A stretch of DNA of 64,000 nt from Legionella steigerwaltii (GTDB taxonomy: Bacteria > Pseudomonadota > Gammaproteobacteria > Legionellales > Legionellaceae), in NCBI RefSeq assembly GCF_001468065.1, contig NZ_LNYZ01000013.1:113440-177439 (forward strand), in the 5' to 3' direction. Positions 57,247 to 64,000 of the stretch are shown here, piece after piece. The notes below the pieces were generated by a model that saw nothing but the letters and a program-made list of their open reading frames with translations, made no database searches and was not told the origin of the DNA. Position 1 is the stretch's first letter; each line of letters begins with the position of its first letter. Both the position numbers and the translations under genes were made by a program.

Positions 57247-58827
57247 ATGGTGAAAAAGGAAAAATTTTATTTTTCAGCGATTCTCTATTTTGTAACTCTA
57301 ATTTTTTCTCAGAGTGCATTGGCAGCCTGCTCCCTTATTCATTCCTCAGGGCAAACTGTTGAACGAATGGATGATGCTTTAGGACGTTTACTTTTATCGA
57401 ATGCACCTTGTCCCCAAAATGTTTTTGCATTGCGCCAACTGCTCAAAAGCTCCGGTTTGACATTGGAAACTACATTGGTTGCTAACCGTGGATTTCATAA
57501 TCCAACCCAGGGCAGTTTTAGTTTATTTGAAATGGCTTTGGGTGAGTTAAGAATACTGAATACTCGTTGGTTCATTAATGCAGGTGATTTTTTCTTTGGA
57601 CATTTTACAGCAATAGGTCCGGAAGGTGATTTAATAGCGGATCAGAATCCGGAAGAAAACTCACTGATGATTGAAGCATTTGCTTGGGACTCAAAGAAAG
57701 AAGTATTTAATTTCTATGAATTACGCGGTGATGGCTTACAAGGTCAATGGTTCTATCGAGGAGATTCATTGGACATTTTTGCCGATAATGAATTACTCCA
57801 TCGTCAACCCGATCCACAGCACCCACAATTTGGTAACCGACTGCGTTGCTCTGGTTGTCATGGTGCTGGAGGGCCTATTATGAAAGAACTGGATAAACCT
57901 CATAATGATTGGTGGGAACCTATTAGGAGACTGGATTTTGGTAGACACAATCCTGATGCCTCATTACAAGAGATTCTAGAAACATTGGTTCCTCCAGAGC
58001 AATTGGCTAAAAATGCTTTAATAGGGCTTAAAAAGTTGAACCAGAGTACAAAGAATCTTTCATTACCAGAACAACTTCGCCCTTTATTTTGTCCCGTTGA
58101 GTTAAATTTAATGTCAGATATTTATCCTAGCGATGAAAAACACTCTGAAATAAATATTCCTATAGAGTTTTTTCTTGATTCAAGATTCCTGCAGACTAAA
58201 GAAAATCAAACAATAAGGATTTCAAGAACCCTTTATGAAGCTGTATTAAACTCGGTAGGTAGTCATTTTCCTGAAACTGATTTAAACGATGCAGATCATT
58301 CCTGGCTTACTCCTGTTAAGGCTCAATCGGATAAATTGGCAGTAGACAACCTAATGCAAAATGGGGTCATTGATCAGAAGTTTATAATGGATGTTTTAGA
58401 TGTCGATATGACCAATCCGATATTTTCCGCGGCTCGCTGCAGGCTTTTGCGTTTGCTCCCTAATTCAGCTACATCGAATTGGCGTGAGGTATTCAAAGAG
58501 AATCTCAACCAATCTGAGGACTGGGCTGCTAAAAAATTACTTAAAAATCTTACTTCTATACAGCAAGATACAGCGTTTTATATGCGAAAAGCAAAGAAAT
58601 ATCTGCAACAATGTCAATTAAAACTGAAAAATAATAAAAATGTACTCATGATGTATCACTTATTGGCACAAAGACGAGTTGAAGTTCGTGCCTCTGAAAT
58701 TTCATTAAATCCTCGAGGACAAATTTTAGAGCCTGGATTTCGTGTTATTTTCCCTGAAAATAAAATAAGCTCAATTCCAGGGCGATTAAAGCTTACTTTA
58801 AATTGTGAGGTAGTCGAAGACATTTAA
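57247..58827 (+). CDS. secreted protein with one c-type heme motif
   Basis: The 526-residue protein has a signal peptide ending SQSALAAC (about residue 28). A single CSGCH heme-attachment motif lies at residues 201-205, within LRCSGCHGAGGPIM, consistent with a cytochrome c-like or cytochrome-peroxidase-like domain. The rest matches no family I can name. It would be periplasmic or exported. The preceding PNPOx-like gene is 56 bp away on the same strand. Confidence 0.65.
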   Translation: MVKKEKFYFSAILYFVTLIFSQSALAACSLIHSSGQTVERMDDALGRLLLSNAPCPQNVFALRQLLKSSGLTLETTLVANRGFHNPTQGSFSLFEMALGELRILNTRWFINAGDFFFGHFTAIGPEGDLIADQNPEENSLMIEAFAWDSKKEVFNFYELRGDGLQGQWFYRGDSLDIFADNELLHRQPDPQHPQFGNRLRCSGCHGAGGPIMKELDKPHNDWWEPIRRLDFGRHNPDASLQEILETLVPPEQLAKNALIGLKKLNQSTKNLSLPEQLRPLFCPVELNLMSDIYPSDEKHSEINIPIEFFLDSRFLQTKENQTIRISRTLYEAVLNSVGSHFPETDLNDADHSWLTPVKAQSDKLAVDNLMQNGVIDQKFIMDVLDVDMTNPIFSAARCRLLRLLPNSATSNWREVFKENLNQSEDWAAKKLLKNLTSIQQDTAFYMRKAKKYLQQCQLKLKNNKNVLMMYHLLAQRRVEVRASEISLNPRGQILEPGFRVIFPENKISSIPGRLKLTLNCEVVEDI

Positions 58828-58849
58828 TGTTTTTCTGGTAGCTTTTTGT

Positions 58850-59674
58850 TTAAAAAAGCCTACCCCCACGTCGATGTGATTCAGGAGGTGAATAAACATT
58901 CCCAAAAGTCCAATAAAGTCCTAAATATCCGACGAGTTGGTTTTGCCCAGCAACACTATGTCCAGCTGTAAAAAGGAGAGAAAAATTCTTATTGAAATTA
59001 TAAAAACCTCCAGCATTAAAGATGACTGAGGCACTGCCATCAGCTGTTATGGCACCTTGATAAAAAATTTCTCCGCCTAATGTGAGTTGTTCTTTAATTT
59101 TTCTTTGTAACAACCAGCCTGTATAAAAATAATTAAGCATGCCAGGTGCTGAGTTAATGGCATAACCAGCACCTCCATAAGTAGTCCATTTTCTCCAGCT
59201 TTTTTGGGCCCAAACAGGAAGTTTTCCCCAGGGACTACCATTACCTAAATTTTGATTTGCATTGCCCGTTGGTATCTCAAGTAATGGAGCAAAGCCTATT
59301 TGTGGCATCTTTGCCGTTTCGTGAATTAATCTATATTTGATACCCACCTCAAGATCACCCAAACCATTTGCAGGAGGTGCCGCATTAGGCAGCGACCAAG
59401 CATAAGGTACAATAGCGTGTAATTGTAAATCATTACTTGGGCCATAATTTATTTCTAAGGCGGGGGCAAATAAATCAGGTTCTAAAAAAAGGTCATTGTT
59501 TTTATCTAAAATTGAAAAAAGGAAAATTTCCCATTGTTTGTGATTCAGAGGAACAGGATCATCGGTGAGAAAAGGGGCTCCAGCATAAGTGGTTTTAGAT
59601 AAAATAATTAAAATGCTGCTGATAAACTGTGCTGTTCTTTTTCTTATATTCAAATGTTTGAACAAGCATTTCAT
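58850..59674 (-). CDS. outer-membrane transporter-like protein, MetA-phenol-degradation superfamily
   Basis: The 274 residues start with a signal peptide (about 1-31, ending KTTYA). A beta-rich protein follows with GDLEVGIKYRLI, ALEINYGPSNDLQLHAIVPY and a terminal aromatic-rich strand (GYLGLYWTFG). This pattern is seen in the Phenol_MetA_deg/putative porin superfamily. The substrate is unknown. The gap to the next gene (59675-59938) holds no recognisable feature. Confidence 0.65.
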   Translation of the reverse strand: MKCLFKHLNIRKRTAQFISSILIILSKTTYAGAPFLTDDPVPLNHKQWEIFLFSILDKNNDLFLEPDLFAPALEINYGPSNDLQLHAIVPYAWSLPNAAPPANGLGDLEVGIKYRLIHETAKMPQIGFAPLLEIPTGNANQNLGNGSPWGKLPVWAQKSWRKWTTYGGAGYAINSAPGMLNYFYTGWLLQRKIKEQLTLGGEIFYQGAITADGSASVIFNAGGFYNFNKNFSLLFTAGHSVAGQNQLVGYLGLYWTFGNVYSPPESHRRGGRLF

Positions 59675-59938
59675 TTATTGTGCCTGTTATTGAGTTTTTA
59701 TAACGGTTATTGTTTCATGTTAACTGTTCGGCTCCTCGTGTCAACATGCCTTAATCCCATAAAATTAAAAGATATAAATTCTTTTCAGTTTCATAACTTA
59801 TAAAGTAAAAATTTTATTCTCTTCCTATTTTATCTGCTGGATTAACATCCAATTTAATTGTAACCTTCATAATTGTTTAAAGATGCATTTTATTAAGTAT
59901 TTGTGTTGCTTTAGCTTTGATTTAGTTTAGGAAAGAAT

Positions 59939-60253
59939 ATGGTTATATACGAAGTAAATTTGGCCATTGATGGAGATATTTTCCCCCAATTTCAATTATG
60001 GCTAAAAAAGCATGTCAAAGAAATGCTCCAGCTTCCTGGATTTATTCAAGCAAATGTTTTAAAGCCTGAAACTGAGGAAACCACTGATCAGGAACAATTA
60101 ACAGTTCAATATCAATTAGAGAATAGAGATTTTCTAAATGTATATTTTGCTGAATTTGCACCAAAAATGCGCGAAGAAGGGCTTAATCTATTTCAAAATA
60201 AATTTTCTGCCCAAAGAAGAGTTTTCGAGGTACACGCTAATTTCTTAAAATAA
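59939..60253 (+). CDS. DUF4286 family protein
   Basis: The 104-residue soluble protein starts MVIYEVNLAIDGDIFPQFQLWLKKHVKEML. It has the YFAEFAPKMREEGLNLF helix that matches DUF4286, a ferredoxin-like fold related to antibiotic-monooxygenase domains. Function is unknown. Confidence 0.8.
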   Translation: MVIYEVNLAIDGDIFPQFQLWLKKHVKEMLQLPGFIQANVLKPETEETTDQEQLTVQYQLENRDFLNVYFAEFAPKMREEGLNLFQNKFSAQRRVFEVHANFLK

Positions 60254-60342
60254 AAAATTTGCATAGGCAGTATGTTTTCATATAGCCTTTCACTGTGCAG
60301 AAATTATTGCACTTTGTCCTTTGGATTAATATAGGATATAGA

Positions 60343-61131
60343 ATGAGACAGATGATTAAATTTGGATTTATATTGGGTTTAGCGGCGACTAGCAATGCTT
60401 TTTGTGCAGATCCTGTTCAAGGACTTTATTTGGGTTTACTGGGAGAACTAAGCTACGCGCCAAATACTAATCTTAGTACGACAATCAATGGGAACACGAT
60501 CAATGGATCAGTTAAGTTAAGTATAATAGGTGGTGGAGCTGGTGCTTCTTTAGGGTATAAAATAAAAAATTTTCGATTAGAGGGTGAATTTCTTTTTAAT
60601 CTAAACAATTACGGTTCACTCAATGTGGGCTCTTGTAGTCTTATTAGTCCCGATGTGTTAGGTCCTAATGGTAACTGTTCCGATTTTATTGAAGAAACTG
60701 GCCTAGGGTTTAATGGGTACACTGCGGGTATTTATGGGCTTTTCAATACATATTATGATTTTTTGTCCAGCGATCCTAACGTAAACTTTGTTCCTTATGT
60801 GGGATTAGGTTTGGGAGGCGCTATTATTAAAAACCATGCTTTATTCCATAGCAATAATCAATGTATTTCATTAGGTACTTGTTCGCCGATTATCTCGCAA
60901 ACTCTTGATACATCAAATAATGGCTTTGCAATACAAGGTATCGTTGGATTCAGCTATTATCTTGATGACTTTACTACCCTTGGTCTTGATTTTCGATATC
61001 TTTCTACAGTCAATTTTAATAAGAGTAATAACGCCACCAGTTTGGTTACGACTACTAACTCAAATAGTAAAAATTATGGGATAGGTACCATAAATATCGT
61101 AGCTAATTTTGCTCTTGAGAAAACAGATTAG
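60343..61131 (+). CDS. outer-membrane beta-barrel protein
   Basis: The start at ATG 60343 has AGGA upstream; a GTG at 60295 is less likely. The 262 residues begin with a signal peptide (MRQMIKFGFILGLAATSNAFC). Alternating aromatic/glycine strands follow: GLYLGLLGELSYAP, GGGAGASLGYKIKNFRLEGEFLFN and VPYVGLGLGGAI. This is an OmpA/Opa-like eight-stranded barrel of about 25 kDa. The final strand ends FALEKTD. It is probably surface exposed; the role is unknown. Confidence 0.75.
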   Translation: MRQMIKFGFILGLAATSNAFCADPVQGLYLGLLGELSYAPNTNLSTTINGNTINGSVKLSIIGGGAGASLGYKIKNFRLEGEFLFNLNNYGSLNVGSCSLISPDVLGPNGNCSDFIEETGLGFNGYTAGIYGLFNTYYDFLSSDPNVNFVPYVGLGLGGAIIKNHALFHSNNQCISLGTCSPIISQTLDTSNNGFAIQGIVGFSYYLDDFTTLGLDFRYLSTVNFNKSNNATSLVTTTNSNSKNYGIGTINIVANFALEKTD

Positions 61132-61298
61132 CCATTGTTTGAAGGTATCCTTTTCTGCTGCCTGAATCATCAGGAAACATTGATTAAGAAATTATAGTTA
61201 CAAAATAAATAAAATAAGAAAGCGATCCCTCGGTTTTATGGCTAGAATTAAAAACAGAGGGATAAATTCTCAAATCTTTAAATTGTAAACGTTCACGT

Positions 61299-61448
61299 AA
61301 TGGCGTCAACTTAAAGAGATATAGATAGACACGTAGCTTGGATGAAGGCAAAGCCGCAACTCGGGATCAATACTATATGTAGACACCGGATCCCGGGTTA
61401 CGCTATCGCTTCACCCAGGCTACAATGTTTTCTTAAGTTGACGCCATT
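61299..61448. repeat. outer inverted repeat enclosing a nested palindrome
   Basis: AATGGCGTCAACTTAA (61299-61314) and its reverse complement (61433-61448) are perfect 16-bp arms that enclose a GTAGCC repeat. Flanking TTCACG motifs occur on both sides (61292 and 61454). The 450-bp gap 61132-61581 has no gene; this composite element is its main content. Confidence 0.65.
61332..61424. repeat. GTAGCC palindromic repeat nested in another repeat
   Basis: CGTAGCTTGGATGAAGG on the left and CTTCACCCAGGCTACA on the right, with inner CGGGAT/ATCCCGGG, identify a diverged copy of the family. Confidence 0.65.
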
Positions 61449-61581
61449 GAGTGTTCACGGTAAAACGTTTTCCCAAGCGTAGTGAGGGGATCTCTAATGT
61501 GGTATGAGCATTAATGATAAACTATGATTAGATAATCAATCGTTTTGAGGTCAGGCATAGTTTATTTACAGGAGTTCTTAA

Positions 61582-62388
61582 ATGATGCATAGTCTGATGA
61601 ATCATTGTTTTCCCACGTTCATATTTGCTTTTTATCTCATTATTTTTCTTTTGTTAAGCAAAGTAGTTTTTCATTTTAAATATAAACTTAGCAAGAATAC
61701 GCAAGAAACTGCAATGGGTATTGTAGGGACTATCGGTGCCTTTTATAGTATTTTTTTAGGGTTTGTTGTCTATATTTTATGGTCTAATTATCAAAAAACG
61801 TACGAATTCGTTAATACTGAAGCGTCCGAATTATATATTATTTCGCAAAGCTCCAGAGCTTTTCCTCCAGAGATTCAACACAATATCATGAAAAACTTAA
61901 CTCAATATATTGCCTCTATTTTAAATGATGACTTGGTGGCTATGTCATTAGGGGAGGAGGAGCAAATAACTGAAGATGTAGGTGACAAATTGTATCGTGT
62001 ACTTTTGCAATATAAGCCCAAAGCTTCCGTTTCTATTTTTTACCATAATGCAGTTTCTTCTTTGAATCAGGCCATTCAGTATCGTAATTTTCGTTTGAAT
62101 ATGCTTAAACCGGCAATTCCTATTGCTTGGTATATTATTATTTTTTTGGGTGCTTTTTTTATAATTGGTATCTATTCTTTAGAATCAAGTTTGCAGGGAC
62201 ACCCTTTTCTCTATATTTTGTGCATTTTTCTCGGCATTTACATGACTGCCATTACAGTTCTAAGTTTTCCATTTTCAGGTTGGGTCAAGGTTTCAGATAT
62301 TCCTTTTCACCGAGTGTATAAAGCGCTAAATAATGTACCCGTTCAGTCAAGTGGTGTTGAAGGGCGTTCAAAAAACACGAATTTTTGA
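61582..62388 (+). CDS. DUF4239 (bestrophin-like) membrane protein
   Basis: The 268 residues have two N-terminal membrane segments (about 9-30, 47-68) and two C-terminal ones (about 183-203, 208-230). Between them is a soluble helical region. GTIGAFYSIFLGFVVYILWSNY and the following VNTEASEL match DUF4239, described as bestrophin-like. An anion-channel role is possible but untested. AGGAG lies upstream of the ATG. Confidence 0.8.
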   Translation: MMHSLMNHCFPTFIFAFYLIIFLLLSKVVFHFKYKLSKNTQETAMGIVGTIGAFYSIFLGFVVYILWSNYQKTYEFVNTEASELYIISQSSRAFPPEIQHNIMKNLTQYIASILNDDLVAMSLGEEEQITEDVGDKLYRVLLQYKPKASVSIFYHNAVSSLNQAIQYRNFRLNMLKPAIPIAWYIIIFLGAFFIIGIYSLESSLQGHPFLYILCIFLGIYMTAITVLSFPFSGWVKVSDIPFHRVYKALNNVPVQSSGVEGRSKNTNF

Positions 62389-62446
62389 GTCTATAGCTTT
62401 ATTGGTATTTAATTTGGATTAATTCATTAAAACTCAGGGAATCATC

Positions 62447-63832
62447 ATGACATTGGAATTTGATGTGATTGTTTTAGGTGGTGGCAAAGGAGGAAAAACT
62501 CTGGCCGTTGATCTAGCCAAAACTGGTCAACGAGTTGCCATGGTTGAAGACAACCAAATTGGCGGTACTTGCATTAATGTGGCGTGTATCCCCACAAAAA
62601 CGCTCGTACAATCAGCTAAGATTGCACATTATTGTCGCTCTGCATCAGATTATGGTTTAGAGGCTACTCTTGCTCCTGTTGATTTTAAAGCGATTCGTGC
62701 TCGTAAAGATGCGGTGATTCATGCGATGCGAGAAGCTAATTTAAAACAATTTTTGGATTCAGGAATGGATCTTATGTTAGGACGTGGGCACTTCGTTGGC
62801 ACGAAGACAATTGAAGTGAGTTTGTCATCGCCACGCGATGGACAAAAGGTATTAAAAATTACTGCGGATAAAATTTTTATTAATACCGGTGCCTTACCAT
62901 TTATACCCCCAATTCCAGGTCTCGACAAAATAAAGTATTATACCAATGACAGCTTAATGAACGTCGATCACGTGCCGAAGCATTTGCTTATTATTGGTGG
63001 TGGCTATATTGGCTTGGAATTTGCTCAATTATTTCGACGTTTGGGCGCAGACGTTACGGTGATAGAGGCAGATAGCCAGTTTCTTGGTCGTGAAGATAGA
63101 GATATTGCTGAACAGGTTCTCAATACGTTAACCAAAGAGGGAATTCATATTGTTCTTGATACTAAAATCAATAGCATCCGAGAGGAGCATGGCGAAGTAC
63201 TTCTCAATGTCAATCAGAATGGAAAATCTGAACTGATTCGTGGGAGTGATGTGCTTGTTGCTGTGGGACGTACTGCGAATACGGCAGGATTACATTTAGA
63301 GAAAACAGGGGTTGAGCTCGATGAGCGTGGTTTTATTAAAGTAAATGACTATCTGGAAACAACAGCCAAAGGTATCTGGGCTTTAGGGGATGTAAAGGGC
63401 GGGGCTCAATTTACTCATCTATCTTTAGATGATTATCGATTGGTGAGGCATAATTTGCAAAACCCTCAGAAGAAGCACTCCGTTCAAGGACGGCTAATTC
63501 CCTATACAGTATTTCTCGATCCAGAATTAGCTCGTATTGGCATAACCGAAGCCCAAGCCCTTGCTCAAGGCCATACCCTAAAAATAGCCAAAATTCCTGC
63601 TGCAGTTATTCCCAGGGCGAAAACACAAGGTGAAACGACAGGTCTTTTGAAGGCCGTTATTGATGCAAAAACAGATCATATTTTGGGTGTATCCATCTTT
63701 TGTGTGGAAGCCGGTGAAATTCTGGGGGTAATACAATTGGCGATGGAATTGGGCATGCCTTATCAGAAATTACGCGATGTTATGTTTGCCCATCCTACAT
63801 TGGTCGAGAGTATTAATCTTTGGTTTGCGTAG
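62447..63832 (+). CDS. dihydrolipoamide dehydrogenase/mercuric reductase-like flavoprotein disulfide reductase
   Basis: The 461 residues have an FAD motif VIVLGGGKGGKTLA. The redox disulfide Cys42/Cys47 is in GGTCINVACIPTKT. The NAD(P) motif is IIGGGYIGLEFAQLF; the second FAD motif is GIWALGDV. The C-terminal His-Glu pair is in FAHPTLVESINLWF. It has no N-terminal metal-binding domain and no terminal Cys pair, so it is unlikely to reduce mercury. There is no 2-oxoacid dehydrogenase operon beside it, so the substrate is open. Confidence 0.85.
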   Translation: MTLEFDVIVLGGGKGGKTLAVDLAKTGQRVAMVEDNQIGGTCINVACIPTKTLVQSAKIAHYCRSASDYGLEATLAPVDFKAIRARKDAVIHAMREANLKQFLDSGMDLMLGRGHFVGTKTIEVSLSSPRDGQKVLKITADKIFINTGALPFIPPIPGLDKIKYYTNDSLMNVDHVPKHLLIIGGGYIGLEFAQLFRRLGADVTVIEADSQFLGREDRDIAEQVLNTLTKEGIHIVLDTKINSIREEHGEVLLNVNQNGKSELIRGSDVLVAVGRTANTAGLHLEKTGVELDERGFIKVNDYLETTAKGIWALGDVKGGAQFTHLSLDDYRLVRHNLQNPQKKHSVQGRLIPYTVFLDPELARIGITEAQALAQGHTLKIAKIPAAVIPRAKTQGETTGLLKAVIDAKTDHILGVSIFCVEAGEILGVIQLAMELGMPYQKLRDVMFAHPTLVESINLWFA

Positions 63833-63849
63833 GAATAAAATGGCAAACA

Positions 63850-63892
63850 CCCCCCTCACCCTAGCCCTCTCCCCCAAGGGTCGAGGGGATTT
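63850..63892. repeat. CCCTCTCCCCC-type short palindromic repeat
   Basis: CCCCCCTCACCCTAGCCC followed by CTCTCCCCCAAGGGTCGAGGGG forms a GC-rich hairpin just after the flavoprotein gene. It resembles 1116-1169 and may terminate transcription. Confidence 0.5.
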
Positions 63893-63924
63893 TTGATCAA
63901 ATGCTATTTATACGGCCTGTGTGC

Positions 63925-63969
63925 AACCGGTTTGATAGGTAACATTTCAAACCGGGCTGATAGGTAACA
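63925..63969. repeat. tandem 20-bp direct repeats near the window end
   Basis: AACCGGTTTGATAGGTAACA (63925-63944) and AACCGGGCTGATAGGTAACA (63950-63969) repeat with a 25-bp period. Sequences of this type recall the ends of IS481-like elements (from memory). Any transposase would lie beyond the window. Confidence 0.4.
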
Positions 63970-64000
63970 GATTTAAGATGCTAGGGTCTAAAAATTTTAT

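Noticed and set aside
60295..60342. GTG start for the outer-membrane barrel gene
   Set aside because: It would place a hydrophobic stretch before the real signal peptide. The ATG at 60343 has AGGA at suitable spacing.
63832..64000. Mercury resistance locus
   Set aside because: The flavoprotein lacks the heavy-metal-binding domain and the C-terminal Cys pair of MerA, and there are no merR/merT neighbours.

Overview
The window is a 64 kb chromosomal segment from a Legionella species. AT-rich codon usage, a ProA/Msp-type secreted zinc metalloprotease, an orphan DotE/IcmC-family protein that fits dotV, a LegA12/AnkC-like ankyrin gene beside trmB-rpmB-rpmG, a class I PHB synthase and many Legionella-style palindromic intergenic repeats all point there. 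It is probably not L. pneumophila itself. No rRNA, tRNA, CRISPR array, prophage or complete IS element was seen.

Layout. (1) 1-8.5 kb: a truncated GT87 membrane glycosyltransferase, comM/yifB, ubiK, a P-II protein, 5-formyl-THF cycloligase, a small PA3496-family protein, a PabC-like class IV aminotransferase, a TVP38 membrane protein and an Aas-like protein whose acyltransferase half looks dead. (2) 8.6-16.1 kb, minus strand: PHB synthase, an SDR, purH, then the compact run aroQ-accB-accC-prmA. (3) 16.3-25.7 kb: an MFS pump, the ProA protease, two hydrolases, a membrane protein, class I aldolase, a ferredoxin-NADP reductase-like flavoprotein, dotV and a DUF3579 gene. (4) 25.8-30.4 kb: pssA, HPr, hpf, rpoN, rpmG, rpmB, trmB. 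(5) 30.5-40.3 kb: the ankyrin effector candidate, a LysE exporter with a D-threonine-aldolase-like enzyme, hflK-hflC-purA, a secreted adenosine deaminase and an internally shortened periplasmic binding protein. (6) 40.5-55.3 kb, the envelope core: gpmI-envC-ctpA (minus) back to back with uppS-cdsA-rseP-bamA-skp-lpxD-fabZ-lpxA-serS (plus). (7) 55.4-64 kb, less conserved: an unknown possible effector, a PNPOx-like protein, a heme-c-motif protein, two outer-membrane-type proteins, DUF4286, DUF4239 and a dihydrolipoamide dehydrogenase-like enzyme.

The most unusual content is the repeat landscape. At least four elements of about 120-143 bp are bounded by TA dinucleotides and related inverted ends, as expected of Tc1/IS630-type MITEs. 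Two of them sit exactly in stop codons (lpxD and the ferredoxin reductase gene). A second family keeps the same core loop but has arms that differ between copies while staying self-complementary. A separate 144-bp element with perfect 15-bp terminal inverted repeats lies in frame (48 codons, on codon boundaries) at the 5' end of envC, between the start codon and the signal-peptide core. Several of these elements interrupt the envelope gene cluster, between uppS/cdsA, rseP/bamA and lpxD/fabZ.

Functional assignments come from recognised motifs, lengths and gene order. No database search was run. Statements about L. pneumophila loci are from memory and are marked as such.
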